The notes beneath the pieces were generated by a model, which was given only the letters and a program-made list of their open reading frames with translations, was not told where the DNA came from and did not search any database. A stretch of DNA of 64,000 nucleotides, from assembly GCF_000381745.1 (NCBI RefSeq), contig NZ_KB906980.1:1-64000 (forward strand), written 5' to 3'. The DNA is from Psychromonas ossibalaenae ATCC BAA-1528 (GTDB lineage: Bacteria; Pseudomonadota; Gammaproteobacteria; Enterobacterales; Psychromonadaceae). Below are positions 8,947 to 17,933 of the stretch, in pieces (within the stretch, counting starts at the first letter, position 1; each line of letters starts with the position of its first letter). The position numbers and the translations under genes were made by a program.

Positions 8947-10392
8947 ATGAAACAAGGTTTACAATTGAAAATGGGTCAGCAGCTTGCGATGACCCCTCAA
9001 TTACAACAGGCAATCAAACTATTACAGCTGTCCACACTGGATCTGCAGCAGGAGATCCAGAATGCACTCGATGAGAATCCGCTCCTTGATCAGGATGACG
9101 ACAGCAGCATCGAACAGGTAAATAAAGAGCAGGACAGCAGTCAGGTCGATACAGCAGAGGCCTTAACCAAACAAGAGTTTTCTGATGATCTGCCGGCAGA
9201 TAATAACTGGGAAGAGTCATATACCCCGGTACAGGCAGCTTCGCCGGCTTCAGGTTCGACAAATTTTGATGGTGAAAACACTGTTTATCAGGGAGAGTCA
9301 TCAGCCTCGCTGCAGGATCATTTGATCTGGCAGATGCAGCTGACTCCTTTTTCTGACAGCGATTTAATGATTGCAACAGCAATTATCGACTCTATCGATG
9401 ATTCTGGTTATTTAACCACAAGCTGTGAATCTATTTTTGAGAGTCTGGTGAGTGAGGACAACGAGCTTGAATTAGATGAAGTTCAGGTGGTATTAAAACG
9501 CATCCAGCATTTTGATCCTATCGGTGTGGCGGCTCGCTCGACACAGGAATGCCTGCAGATACAACTGCGGCACCTACCTGAACAGACTCCATGGCGCAGT
9601 GAAGCATTAATGGTGCTGGATTTATATATGGATCTGCTTGGCAACCGCGATTACCGCACGCTGGCTAGAAAAAGTAAGCTAAAGGAAGCACAGTTAGCTG
9701 AAGTGATGCGTCTAATTCAGACTTTAGAGCCTAGACCAGGCAATCAGATTGAAGACAGTCAAGCGCAATATATTGTGCCTGATGTTTATGTGAAAAAAAT
9801 TGCCGGACAGTGGCGGGTATCCTTAAACCCTGACTGTAACCCGAACCTGTCGGTAAACCAGCAGTATGCGGATTTATGCAAAGGTAATATCAGTAAAACA
9901 GATTCTCAGTTTATCAAGGGACATCTGCAGGAAGCAAAGTGGTTTATAAAAAGCTTAGAAAGCCGTAACGAAACTCTATTAAAAGTATCAAACTGTATCG
10001 TGCAGCAGCAGCAGGCCTTTTTTGAATATGGTCATGAAGCAATGAAACCTATGGTCTTAAATGATGTTGCATTTGAGGTTGAGATGCATGAATCAACCAT
10101 CTCACGTGTCACTACACAGAAATTTATGCATACTCCAACGGGCATTTATGAACTGAAGTTTTTCTTCTCCAGCCATGTAGCAACGGAAAACGGCGGCGAA
10201 TGTTCTTCGACCGCTATCCGTGCACTGATCAAAAAGCTGGTTAATGCAGAAATAAGTACGAAACCTTTAAGTGACAATAAAATAACCCAGTTACTTGAAG
10301 AGCAGGGAATTAAAGTAGCACGGCGTACCATTGCAAAATACCGGGAGTCACTGGGTATTCCGCCGTCAAATCAGCGAAAACAGCTACTCTAG
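8947..10392 (+). CDS. rpoN: RNA polymerase sigma-54 factor
   Basis: A 481-residue sigma-54. Region I is the Gln/Leu-rich N-terminus (QLAMTPQLQQAIKLLQLS), region II is acidic (about 45-110), and the RpoN box ARRTIAKYRE sits near the C-terminus. I use ATG 8947; the preceding TTG codon adds one residue. Sigma-54 promoters require AAA+ activators and serve nitrogen, motility and other regulons. The lptB-rpoN-ptsN order is conserved, but the hibernation factor gene hpf usually found between rpoN and ptsN is not present. Confidence 0.98.
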   Translation: MKQGLQLKMGQQLAMTPQLQQAIKLLQLSTLDLQQEIQNALDENPLLDQDDDSSIEQVNKEQDSSQVDTAEALTKQEFSDDLPADNNWEESYTPVQAASPASGSTNFDGENTVYQGESSASLQDHLIWQMQLTPFSDSDLMIATAIIDSIDDSGYLTTSCESIFESLVSEDNELELDEVQVVLKRIQHFDPIGVAARSTQECLQIQLRHLPEQTPWRSEALMVLDLYMDLLGNRDYRTLARKSKLKEAQLAEVMRLIQTLEPRPGNQIEDSQAQYIVPDVYVKKIAGQWRVSLNPDCNPNLSVNQQYADLCKGNISKTDSQFIKGHLQEAKWFIKSLESRNETLLKVSNCIVQQQQAFFEYGHEAMKPMVLNDVAFEVEMHESTISRVTTQKFMHTPTGIYELKFFFSSHVATENGGECSSTAIRALIKKLVNAEISTKPLSDNKITQLLEEQGIKVARRTIAKYRESLGIPPSNQRKQLL

Positions 10393-10543
10393 GTATTAAT
10401 ATACGAGCAGCAGAGCCGCAAAATATATTATGATTAAAATCATTATTATTGTTGATTAATGTTAAGAAACTGCAATTTCTTCATAGCCATTCATCAACAA
10501 ACTGCTAAACTGGCGCGTTCAGTTACAGCAAATTAAATATAAT

Positions 10544-10990
10544 ATGAAAATTTCTAGTTTATTAAATCAAGAATCCGTTTTTAGCCAGACGAACTGCACC
10601 AGCAAAAAATGTGCGTTAGAAAAAATCAGCCATATTGCCGGTGAGAAATTAAATATCGATCCGCAGATATTATTTAATAATTTAATCGCCCGCGAAAAAA
10701 TCGGTTCAACCGGCGTAGGATCAGGCATAGCCATCCCACACGTAAAGATTGACAGCTCACTGCCCGCCACTGCCGTATTTATACAATGTGATTCGGGCAT
10801 CGATTACGATTCATATGATGGTAATAAGGTAGATATCCTTTTTGCTATTTTTGTGCCGGAAGACCGCTGTAAAGAATACCTGGCGGCACTTGCTGAAATC
10901 AGTAAAAAACTGTTAGATAAACCTTTTTTACGTCAATTACGTAACGCTGAAAGTAATGAGGCTTTATTCAAGTTACTGCAGACAAACTAA
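10544..10990 (+). CDS. ptsN: Nitrogen-PTS enzyme IIA
   Basis: A 148-residue EIIA of the nitrogen PTS, a phosphorylation-dependent regulator of potassium and nitrogen responses rather than a sugar transporter subunit. The phospho-acceptor is His66 in GIAIPHVKID. It follows rpoN by 150 bp with no intervening gene, so it may have its own promoter; AT-rich AAATATAAT directly precedes the start. rapZ follows 21 bp downstream. Confidence 0.95.
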   Translation: MKISSLLNQESVFSQTNCTSKKCALEKISHIAGEKLNIDPQILFNNLIAREKIGSTGVGSGIAIPHVKIDSSLPATAVFIQCDSGIDYDSYDGNKVDILFAIFVPEDRCKEYLAALAEISKKLLDKPFLRQLRNAESNEALFKLLQTN

Positions 10991-11011
10991 CATGCTCAAG
11001 TTGGAATAAAA

Positions 11012-11857
11012 ATGAAATTAATAATCATTAGCGGACGCTCCGGCTCAGGAAAAACCATCGCACTACATGTGCTTGAAGATTTAGGTTATAACTGTATCGA
11101 CGGTGTCCCGTTCCAACTGCTTGAACAACTGATCGATACCATTGATGCAGAAAATAATAAAGTGGCGATTAGCCTGGATGTTCGCAATTTACCTACCGAA
11201 ACATCTGCAATAGAGCAGCTGCTTGCTTCATTGAAAAATAAAATTGCTATCGAAATAATTTATATTGATGCAATAACAACTGAATTAATCCGCCGTTACA
11301 GTGAAACGAGACGGCTTCACCCGCTGTCTAAACAAAAATTATCCCTGTCTCAAGCGCTTGAGCTTGAAAATGAACTGCTCCAGCCAATTCGTTCCTGTGC
11401 AGCCTTATCAGTCGATACAACAACACTGTCTATCCATAATTTAAGTGAGCGTATTAAGATTCATCTACAGGGGTCATCCAAAAGCAAGCTGCTGATTATA
11501 TTTCAGTCTTTCGGCTTTAAATATATGCACCCGGAAGATGCTGATTATATTTTTGATGTACGGTTTCTACCAAACCCGCACTGGGAACCAGAATTACAAA
11601 AATTCAGCGGTTTAGATCAGCCGATTAAAGATTATCTTGATTCTTTCAGTCTGGTAAAACAGACCGCTAACCAGATTGAAAACCTTTTTCATTCCTGGCT
11701 GCCTCACCTTGAAACCAATAACCGTAACTACGTGACAATTGCAATCGGCTGTACAGGCGGAAAACACCGTTCCGTTTACCTGACGGAGCAAATTGCGGCG
11801 CGTTTCAAACAAAAATACCAGGTACAAATTGAGCATAAGTGCTTAAAGGAGCAATAA
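11012..11857 (+). CDS. rapZ: RNase adapter protein RapZ
   Basis: A 281-residue P-loop protein. In enterobacteria RapZ binds the sRNA GlmZ and delivers it to RNase E, controlling glucosamine-6-phosphate synthase. Walker A GRSGSGKT occupies residues 8-15; the conserved C-terminal motif GCTGGKHRSVYLTE is present. Clustered with ptsN and npr as usual. Confidence 0.97.
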   Translation: MKLIIISGRSGSGKTIALHVLEDLGYNCIDGVPFQLLEQLIDTIDAENNKVAISLDVRNLPTETSAIEQLLASLKNKIAIEIIYIDAITTELIRRYSETRRLHPLSKQKLSLSQALELENELLQPIRSCAALSVDTTTLSIHNLSERIKIHLQGSSKSKLLIIFQSFGFKYMHPEDADYIFDVRFLPNPHWEPELQKFSGLDQPIKDYLDSFSLVKQTANQIENLFHSWLPHLETNNRNYVTIAIGCTGGKHRSVYLTEQIAARFKQKYQVQIEHKCLKEQ

Positions 11858-11862
11858 AATAA

Positions 11863-12138
11863 GTGGATATCATCAAACAAACTATTACAATACAAAACAA
11901 ATTAGGTCTACACACTCGTGCAACCATTAAACTTGTTGAATTAGTTAATTCTTTTGATGCAACCATTATAATCAAGCATCAAGGTAAACAGGCAGATGCC
12001 GACAGTGTACTTGGTTTACTGGTTTTAGAAACATGTTACGGCCAGGAAATTGAAATATTAGCAAAAGGAACAGAGGCGAAGCAGGCAATGCTTGCGGTCA
12101 CTAAGCTGATAGAAGATAAGTTTTTAGAAGAAGAATAA
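11863..12138 (+). CDS. npr: Nitrogen-PTS phosphocarrier NPr
   Basis: A 91-residue HPr-like protein starting at GTG 11863. The phospho-acceptor is His17 in LGLHTRAT, and the segment around DADSVLGLLVLE aligns with the NPr/HPr serine region. It relays phosphate from EI-Ntr to PtsN. It lies 5 bp after rapZ, with mgtE 19 bp downstream. Confidence 0.95.
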   Translation: MDIIKQTITIQNKLGLHTRATIKLVELVNSFDATIIIKHQGKQADADSVLGLLVLETCYGQEIEILAKGTEAKQAMLAVTKLIEDKFLEEE

Positions 12139-12157
12139 TAATACAGGAGCTTACGTA

Positions 12158-13516
12158 ATGCTGGAAAATACCGACACACAAAATGCCCAGCAACGCCTCC
12201 AAGAAGTGAATAAAGCCCTCGAAAGCGGCATGTTTGTACTCGCGCGCAGCATTCTTGAAAAAATGCCGGCTTGTGATGTTGCTCTGCTGCTCGAATCCTC
12301 CCCCCCTGCCAATCGTAAAGTTTTATGGAATTTAACCGATCACGACCAGCAGGGTGAAATACTGGAAGAATTAAACGAAGATGCTAAAGACGGCATTATC
12401 AGTTTAATGGGTGCTGCTAACTTGGTCGCGGCAACAGAGGGTATGGATACAGATGACCTTGCTTATATCCTGCGAGGCATCCCGGACAGTCTTTATCAAG
12501 CAGTACTGCAGCAGATGGATGCTCAGGACAGGCACCGTGTAGAGCAGGCACTTGCCTACCCGGAAGATACTGCCGGCTCAATAATGAATACCGATACTAT
12601 CACCCTGCGCCCGGATGTTTCCATTGATGTTGTATTACGTTATCTGCGCTTAAAAGGTGAACTGCCGGAAGCAACCGATACTCTTTATGTGGTTGATGAA
12701 GATGATCAGTTAATCGGTGACGTCCCTCTTTCTACTTTGCTGACCGTCGACCCCTCTCTTTCTGTTGCCCAGGTGATGGATAATAAAACCGAAACGTTAC
12801 TCGCTGAGATGGATGAAACTGAAATAGCCAAACTGTTCGAACGTCATGACTGGATTTCAGCCCCCGTTGTTGACGCCCAAAACCACCTTCTTGGCCGTAT
12901 TACCATCGATGATGTTGTTGACATCATCCGTGAGAATGCTGAGCATTCTATGATGGGTATGGCGGGCATGGATGATGACGAAGATACTTTTGCTCCTATT
13001 CTGCCAAGTACAAAACGCCGCACCGTTTGGCTTTCGATTAATTTAATTGCGGCATTTATCGCGGCCTCTGTCACGAATATGTTTGAAGCAACATTAGAGC
13101 AGATGGCAACACTTGCAATATTAATGACCATAGTGCCAAGCATGGGCGGTATTGCCGGTAATCAGACTCTTGCTTTAGTTATCCGCGGGATTGCTGTCGG
13201 CCATATAGGCAGTGGCAATACTAAATGGTTAATCGGCAAAGAAGCTGCTGTCGGCATTCTTAATGGCTTGATCTGGGCATTTTTAGTAGCGACTGCTGTT
13301 ACCCTGTGGAAAGGCGATATTTCCGTTGGTTTAATCATTGGCGGCGCTATGTTTATCAATCTATCAGCGGCCGGAATAGCAGGGGTCACCATCCCGCTGA
13401 TTATGCATAAATATAAAATAGATCCCGCACTTGCCGGCGGTATGGCTTTAACAACGGTAACCGATGTTATCGGCCTGTTTTCTTTCTTAGGTATGGCGAC
13501 ATTAGTATTAAGTTAG
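12158..13516 (+). CDS. mgtE: MgtE-family magnesium transporter
   Basis: A 452-residue Mg2+ channel: N-terminal MgtE superhelical domain (about 30-130), tandem CBS domains (about 135-255, with AGSIMNTD at the start), and five C-terminal membrane helices (about 285-450) with the pore segment GGIAGNQTLALVIRG. The cytosolic acidic domains act as the magnesium sensor that closes the channel. It ends the plus-strand run and converges with yacL. Confidence 0.96.
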   Translation: MLENTDTQNAQQRLQEVNKALESGMFVLARSILEKMPACDVALLLESSPPANRKVLWNLTDHDQQGEILEELNEDAKDGIISLMGAANLVAATEGMDTDDLAYILRGIPDSLYQAVLQQMDAQDRHRVEQALAYPEDTAGSIMNTDTITLRPDVSIDVVLRYLRLKGELPEATDTLYVVDEDDQLIGDVPLSTLLTVDPSLSVAQVMDNKTETLLAEMDETEIAKLFERHDWISAPVVDAQNHLLGRITIDDVVDIIRENAEHSMMGMAGMDDDEDTFAPILPSTKRRTVWLSINLIAAFIAASVTNMFEATLEQMATLAILMTIVPSMGGIAGNQTLALVIRGIAVGHIGSGNTKWLIGKEAAVGILNGLIWAFLVATAVTLWKGDISVGLIIGGAMFINLSAAGIAGVTIPLIMHKYKIDPALAGGMALTTVTDVIGLFSFLGMATLVLS

Positions 13517-13523
13517 TAAGTTT

Positions 13524-13551
13524 ACTGCAATGACAGGTGTGTCATTGCAGT
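13524..13551. terminator. Hairpin between convergent mgtE and yacL
   Basis: Perfect 11-bp stem (ACTGCAATGAC, 13524-13534, with 13541-13551) and a 6-base loop. It lacks a good T-run on either strand, so it may stop transcription weakly or protect 3' ends. Confidence 0.55.
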
Positions 13552-13559
13552 TTCCCCCC

Positions 13560-13928
13560 TTATCCCTGGATAAATTCTAACCAGGACTCAAGTAGATTTA
13601 AAAAATCTTCCAGACCGCAGCAGGCCTCAATTTCCAGATCATAAAAACTCCAGTCATCCTGCAGGTCACTGTCATCATCATTATTTAACAAACTGTGATT
13701 AATAACCTGCGCTTCTTCCTGATTAAGTAAAAGTGAAAATTCACTACCGACTAACTTAACCTCAGTAATTTCCCGCTGCTGCAGCTGCACTACCTGAGTA
13801 AGTAAGCCTTCTATCCAGTTCAGCGCCTGCCCTTCTTGTTCCAACCAGGTGGCAAATGCTTCATGTCCCATCGATAACTTAACCGTAGCCTGACCGGTAA
13901 TAAAATCTTTTCTAAAATCAAATTCCAT
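13560..13928 (-). CDS. yacL: YacL/UPF0231 family protein
   Basis: A 122-residue acidic cytoplasmic protein of the UPF0231 family, function unknown. The N-terminal SMGHEAFATWLEQE and the C-terminal CCGLEDFLNLLESW resemble E. coli YacL (SMGHEVVGHWFNEE, LCGVEDFLQVV), and E. coli yacL also lies just beyond acnB. Here a regulator gene separates it from acnB, and a terminator (13945-13979) separates it from that regulator. Confidence 0.88.
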   Translation of the reverse strand: MEFDFRKDFITGQATVKLSMGHEAFATWLEQEGQALNWIEGLLTQVVQLQQREITEVKLVGSEFSLLLNQEEAQVINHSLLNNDDDSDLQDDWSFYDLEIEACCGLEDFLNLLESWLEFIQG

Positions 13929-13944
13929 AATTTCTCTTTAAAGC

Positions 13945-13979
13945 AAAAAAGGCCCTAACGTTTCCGCTAGAGCCTTTTT
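13945..13979 (-). terminator. Rho-independent terminator of the wHTH-receiver gene
   Basis: On the minus strand a long stem closes on a GAAA tetraloop (CTAGCG/CGTTAG core, GGC/GCC base) and is followed by six T. Confidence 0.85.
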
Positions 13980-13996
13980 ACAGAATAAATGAATCT

Positions 13997-14842
13997 TTAT
14001 TCGTTAACAGCTTTTGCTTGTGCAAGTACTTCTAATACGTCTGTTGGTACAAGCTCATAAGCAGCTTGAGGTTTTAAAACAACATTTGATTTATTTGCAA
14101 CCATTAACATCTGTTTTAGACGGTTAGCCTCAAATGGTTTCAATAATAATCCCTGAACGTCTAATAAACTGTTCAGGCCAAGCAGCTCACGCTGCACATC
14201 AAAGTGTGAACTTAAAATGCTGATATCAGCAGATGCAGAAGTCTGACCCGTACGGATACGCTTGATCAGTTCAACACCGGCACTGTTTTCAAGCAGTGTG
14301 TCAACAATAACCAGATCAAAATCCTGCAGTGCAACAGAACGTTCAGCTTCAATAGTTGTTGCAACACCTTCAACATAAGAAACTTCTAAACTTTCAAGTT
14401 GTTCAATTAACTCAATACGTTCAGCAGCCTGACCTTCAACAACTAACACCTTCATGCTGTTAATCGCATTAGCAGAAACTTCAGACTGTACCATTGGTGA
14501 TACTTGATTTTCAGAAATACCAACACCTTCCATGCGCGCGATATAACCGCGTTTAGGAATGGTAGAAATATTTAAACCATGCAGACTCAACGTACCGATG
14601 CTTTTACGCAGCTGAGAAATATGCTGGTTAATAGTATGGTCAGTAACCAAGCGGCCCCACACGTGTTGAGCGAGATCTTCGCGCGTTACAACTGTGTTAA
14701 CATTTTTACATAAGAAATGTAATAGTGATGTACGTAAAGGACCCAGGTAAACCTTACGGCTTCCATGGATTAAACTGTTTTGACTTGTATCTATGTGGTA
14801 TTCACCCACGACTAAACTTTTCTCTAACATAATAGTACCCAT
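13997..14842 (-). CDS. Transcriptional regulator with N-terminal winged helix and C-terminal receiver domain
   Basis: 281 residues. Residues about 12-103 form an OmpR/ToxR-type winged helix (VTREDLAQHVWG, HISQLRKSIG, IPKRGYIA). A linker follows, then a receiver-like domain at about 130-250: beta-1 VLVVEGQ, candidate phospho-Asp181 (VIVDTLL) and Lys235 (LLLKPFE). The order is the reverse of ordinary OmpR-type response regulators. The usual acidic pair after beta-1 is reduced to Glu136-Gly137, so phosphorylation may be altered or lost. There is no membrane segment, unlike ToxR/CadC, and no kinase gene adjacent. A second start at 14830 is possible. Target genes are unknown; acnB lies upstream on the same strand beyond a terminator. 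Confidence 0.8.
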   Translation of the reverse strand: MGTIMLEKSLVVGEYHIDTSQNSLIHGSRKVYLGPLRTSLLHFLCKNVNTVVTREDLAQHVWGRLVTDHTINQHISQLRKSIGTLSLHGLNISTIPKRGYIARMEGVGISENQVSPMVQSEVSANAINSMKVLVVEGQAAERIELIEQLESLEVSYVEGVATTIEAERSVALQDFDLVIVDTLLENSAGVELIKRIRTGQTSASADISILSSHFDVQRELLGLNSLLDVQGLLLKPFEANRLKQMLMVANKSNVVLKPQAAYELVPTDVLEVLAQAKAVNE

Positions 14843-15019
14843 TCTATAGATTTACGTTAATAGTAATTTATTATTGCGGGCTGTTTCGACAGCCTCTGTT
14901 TTTTATCATCGTTAATAATTTTATCAAATTTTGGTGAAAAAACAAACTAAATTGCATTTGTTAACGTTTTTGTCACAGTTTTTTGCTTTACAAACTAAGT
15001 TTATTAACTAGCTACAGAC

Positions 15020-15055
15020 AAAAAAACCCCATTCTCAAATAAGAATAGGGTTTTA
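15020..15055 (-). terminator. Rho-independent terminator of acnB
   Basis: On the minus strand AAAACCCTATTCTT pairs with GAGAATGGGGTTT, followed by a run of T. It closes the acnB transcript before the regulator gene. Confidence 0.85.
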
Positions 15056-15092
15056 ATTGAAAGACTTACAATCAATTTAAGAAGTTAAAAAA

Positions 15093-17690
15093 TTATTCCT
15101 CTTTTATTGAAATAATTGTCTCTGCTTTATCAGTATAACTCTTAATTTGATCAAAATTAAGGTATCTATAAGTTTCAGCAGCAACTGCATCTAACGATTT
15201 TGCATATTTCATGTATTCCTCTACCGATGGTAATTTACCTTCTATAGCAGCTACTGCCGCTAATTCAGCAGAGCTTAAATATACGTTAGCACTGTTACCT
15301 AAACGGTTCGGGAAATTACGGGTAGAAGTAGAAACAACTGTTGTATTATCACCTACGCGCGCCTGATTACCCATGCATAAAGAGCAGCCCGGCATTTCGG
15401 TACGAGCACCAACTTTACCAAAAATGCTGTAATAACCTTCGTCAGAAAGCTGAGCCGCGTCCATTTTCGTCGGCGGAGCCACCCACAAACGAGTAGGTAA
15501 TTGACCTTTATATTTTTCAAGTAAATTACCAGCAGCACGGAAATGTCCAATATTGGTCATACATGAACCGATAAATACTTCATCTATCTGCTGTCCAGCA
15601 ACTTCTGACAGCAGTTTTACATCATCAGGATCATTCGGACATGCAACAATCGGCTCTTTTATGTCATTTAAATTAATGTCGATAACAGCTGCATATTGTG
15701 CATCTTTATCTGCTTCCATTAACTGCGGATCAGCAAGCCAGGCTTCCATCTCTTCAATACGACGAGTAATCGTACGAACGTCACCGTAACCTTCCGCAAT
15801 CATCCATTTAAGCATAACTATGTTGGAATTTAAGTATTCAATAATAGGCTCTTTATCCAGCTTAATAGAACAACCAGCAGCGCTTCGCTCTGCAGATGAA
15901 TCTGAAAGCTCAAAAGCCTGCTCAACTTTTAATGTTGAAAGCCCTTCGATTTCAAGTACTCTACCGGAGAAAACATTAATCTTACCTGCTTTATCAACAG
16001 TTAAATGACCGTCTTTTATTGCCTGATGCGGAATCGCATTAACCAGATCACGTAATGTGATACCCGGCTGGATTTCACCTTTAAAACGAACGAGTACTGA
16101 TTCCGGCATATCTAAAGGCATAACTCCAGTAGCAGCAGCAAAGGCAACTAAACCAGAACCGGCAGGGAAAGAGATACCAATAGGGAAACGCGTATGAGAA
16201 TCACCACCGGTACCAACAGTATCAGGCATCAGCATACGGTTTAACCATGAATGGATAACACCGTCACCAGGTCTCAGTGATACGCCGCCACGGTTCATAA
16301 TAAAATCCGGCAGAGTATGATGGGTGATCACATCAATAGGTTTCGGATAAGCCCCCGTATGACAGAAAGACTGCATAACCAGATCCGCAGAGAAACCTAA
16401 ACAGGCTAAATCTTTAAGCTCATCACGTGTCATTGGACCCGTAGTGTCCTGTGAACCAACAGTGGTCATTTTAGGCTCGCAGTACTGACCAGCACGAACG
16501 CCGTCGGTACCGCATGCTTTACCGACCATTTTCTGCGCCAGCGTATAACCTTTTGTTGAAACCTCTGCATCAACAGGCAGCTCAAACACCGTGGAAGCTT
16601 CAAGCCCCAAAGATTTACGAGCCCGCTCAGTCAGACCACGGCCGATAATTAATGGAATACGGCCGCCGGCACGCACTTCATCAAGAATAATATTTGTTTT
16701 TAATACGAACTCAGAAACGACTTCGCCCGTCGCACTGTTTTTTACCATACCGTGATGCGGGTAGATATCAATAACATCCCCCGTATTTAACGCGCTGACA
16801 TCCATTTCGATCGGCAGTGCACCGGAATCTTCCATGGTATTAAAGAAAATAGGGGCTATTTTATTACCGATACAGACACCGCCGGCACGTTTATTTGGTA
16901 CAAACGGGATATCATTACCCATAAACCATAAAACTGAGTTAGTTGCAGACTTACGAGATGAGCCCGTACCAACAACATCACCAACATAAACTAAAGGATG
17001 TCCCTGCGCTTTTAATGCTTCAAGCTGCTTAACCGGACCAACAACACCTTCCTGATCCGCATTAATCCCGTCACGAGAGATTTTTAACATCGCCAGTGCG
17101 TGCAGCGGAATATCAGGACGAGACCAGGCATCAGGAGCCGGTGACAGATCATCGGTATTGGTTTCGCCGCTTACTTTAAATACCGTCATAGTAATTTTTT
17201 CGGCAACCGTTGGTTTTTCAGTAAACCACTGCGCATCAGCCCATGACTGGATAACCTGCTGTGCAAAAGCATTACCTGCTTTTGCTTTTTCTTCAACGTC
17301 ATAAAAAGAATCAAACATTAACAGGGTGTGCGACAGCGCAGTTACTGCCAGCGGTGCAAGCGCTTCATTATCAAGCTGAGTTATCAAGGCTTCGATATTG
17401 TAACCGCCCTGCATCGTGCCCAGCAGCTTAACGGCATGCTCTGGATGAACAATCGGTGAGATCACTTCACCGGCTGCAATGGCAGATAAAAAACCGGCTT
17501 TTACGTAAGCAGCTTCATCAACACCGGGAGGAATACGGTTTTCTAAGAGATCAATCAGGAAGACTTCTTCACCTAATGGTGGATTTTTCAACAGTTCAAC
17601 GAGTGCGGCAGTCTGCTCAGCATTCAAAGGTTGTGGAACAATACCCTGTTCGGCACGTTCAGCGACATGTTTACGATAAGCTTCTAGCAC
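15093..17690 (-). CDS. acnB: Aconitate hydratase B
   Basis: An 865-residue bifunctional aconitase/2-methylisocitrate dehydratase of the TCA cycle, the same length as E. coli AcnB. The N-terminal HEAT-like domain is followed by the swivel domain (about 165-340, [13 protein letters not shown]) and the [4Fe-4S] catalytic core. Cluster cysteines are visible in [13 protein letters not shown] and [13 protein letters not shown]. AcnB apo-protein can bind mRNA when iron is scarce. It lies with lpdA, aceF and aceE, the usual pyruvate/TCA cluster. Confidence 0.98.
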   Translation of the reverse strand: MLEAYRKHVAERAEQGIVPQPLNAEQTAALVELLKNPPLGEEVFLIDLLENRIPPGVDEAAYVKAGFLSAIAAGEVISPIVHPEHAVKLLGTMQGGYNIEALITQLDNEALAPLAVTALSHTLLMFDSFYDVEEKAKAGNAFAQQVIQSWADAQWFTEKPTVAEKITMTVFKVSGETNTDDLSPAPDAWSRPDIPLHALAMLKISRDGINADQEGVVGPVKQLEALKAQGHPLVYVGDVVGTGSSRKSATNSVLWFMGNDIPFVPNKRAGGVCIGNKIAPIFFNTMEDSGALPIEMDVSALNTGDVIDIYPHHGMVKNSATGEVVSEFVLKTNIILDEVRAGGRIPLIIGRGLTERARKSLGLEASTVFELPVDAEVSTKGYTLAQKMVGKACGTDGVRAGQYCEPKMTTVGSQDTTGPMTRDELKDLACLGFSADLVMQSFCHTGAYPKPIDVITHHTLPDFIMNRGGVSLRPGDGVIHSWLNRMLMPDTVGTGGDSHTRFPIGISFPAGSGLVAFAAATGVMPLDMPESVLVRFKGEIQPGITLRDLVNAIPHQAIKDGHLTVDKAGKINVFSGRVLEIEGLSTLKVEQAFELSDSSAERSAAGCSIKLDKEPIIEYLNSNIVMLKWMIAEGYGDVRTITRRIEEMEAWLADPQLMEADKDAQYAAVIDINLNDIKEPIVACPNDPDDVKLLSEVAGQQIDEVFIGSCMTNIGHFRAAGNLLEKYKGQLPTRLWVAPPTKMDAAQLSDEGYYSIFGKVGARTEMPGCSLCMGNQARVGDNTTVVSTSTRNFPNRLGNSANVYLSSAELAAVAAIEGKLPSVEEYMKYAKSLDAVAAETYRYLNFDQIKSYTDKAETIISIKEE

Positions 17691-17882
17691 AATAGTAACC
17701 TCTTGTTTTAGCGAAATTCTTCGCTTTTATTGGAATCGTTATTTTACTTTACTGTTATTTGGCGCAAAGTATATCGCATCATCTGCACAAATAAAACGCA
17801 TGCCCCTCCAGCCCCTTTATTAAGTTACAAAAATGTTAACACCGTCTGCACAACAAAAAACCTGCTATGCGGTCAATTTCAG

Positions 17883-17914
17883 ATAAAAAAAAGACAGCTC
17901 AATGAGCTGTCTTA
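17883..17914 (-). terminator. Rho-independent terminator of lpdA
   Basis: Perfect 10-bp stem AAGACAGCTC/GAGCTGTCTT with a 3-base loop, followed on the minus strand by TTTTTTATCT. The rest of the lpdA-acnB gap holds no gene. Confidence 0.9.
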
Positions 17915-17933
17915 ACAATAAACCTGGTGTAGG

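Noticed and set aside
10509-10525. Sigma-54-like promoter upstream of ptsN (TGGCGC ... TTACA)
   Set aside because: Spacing is one base too long and the TTGC element is not matched.
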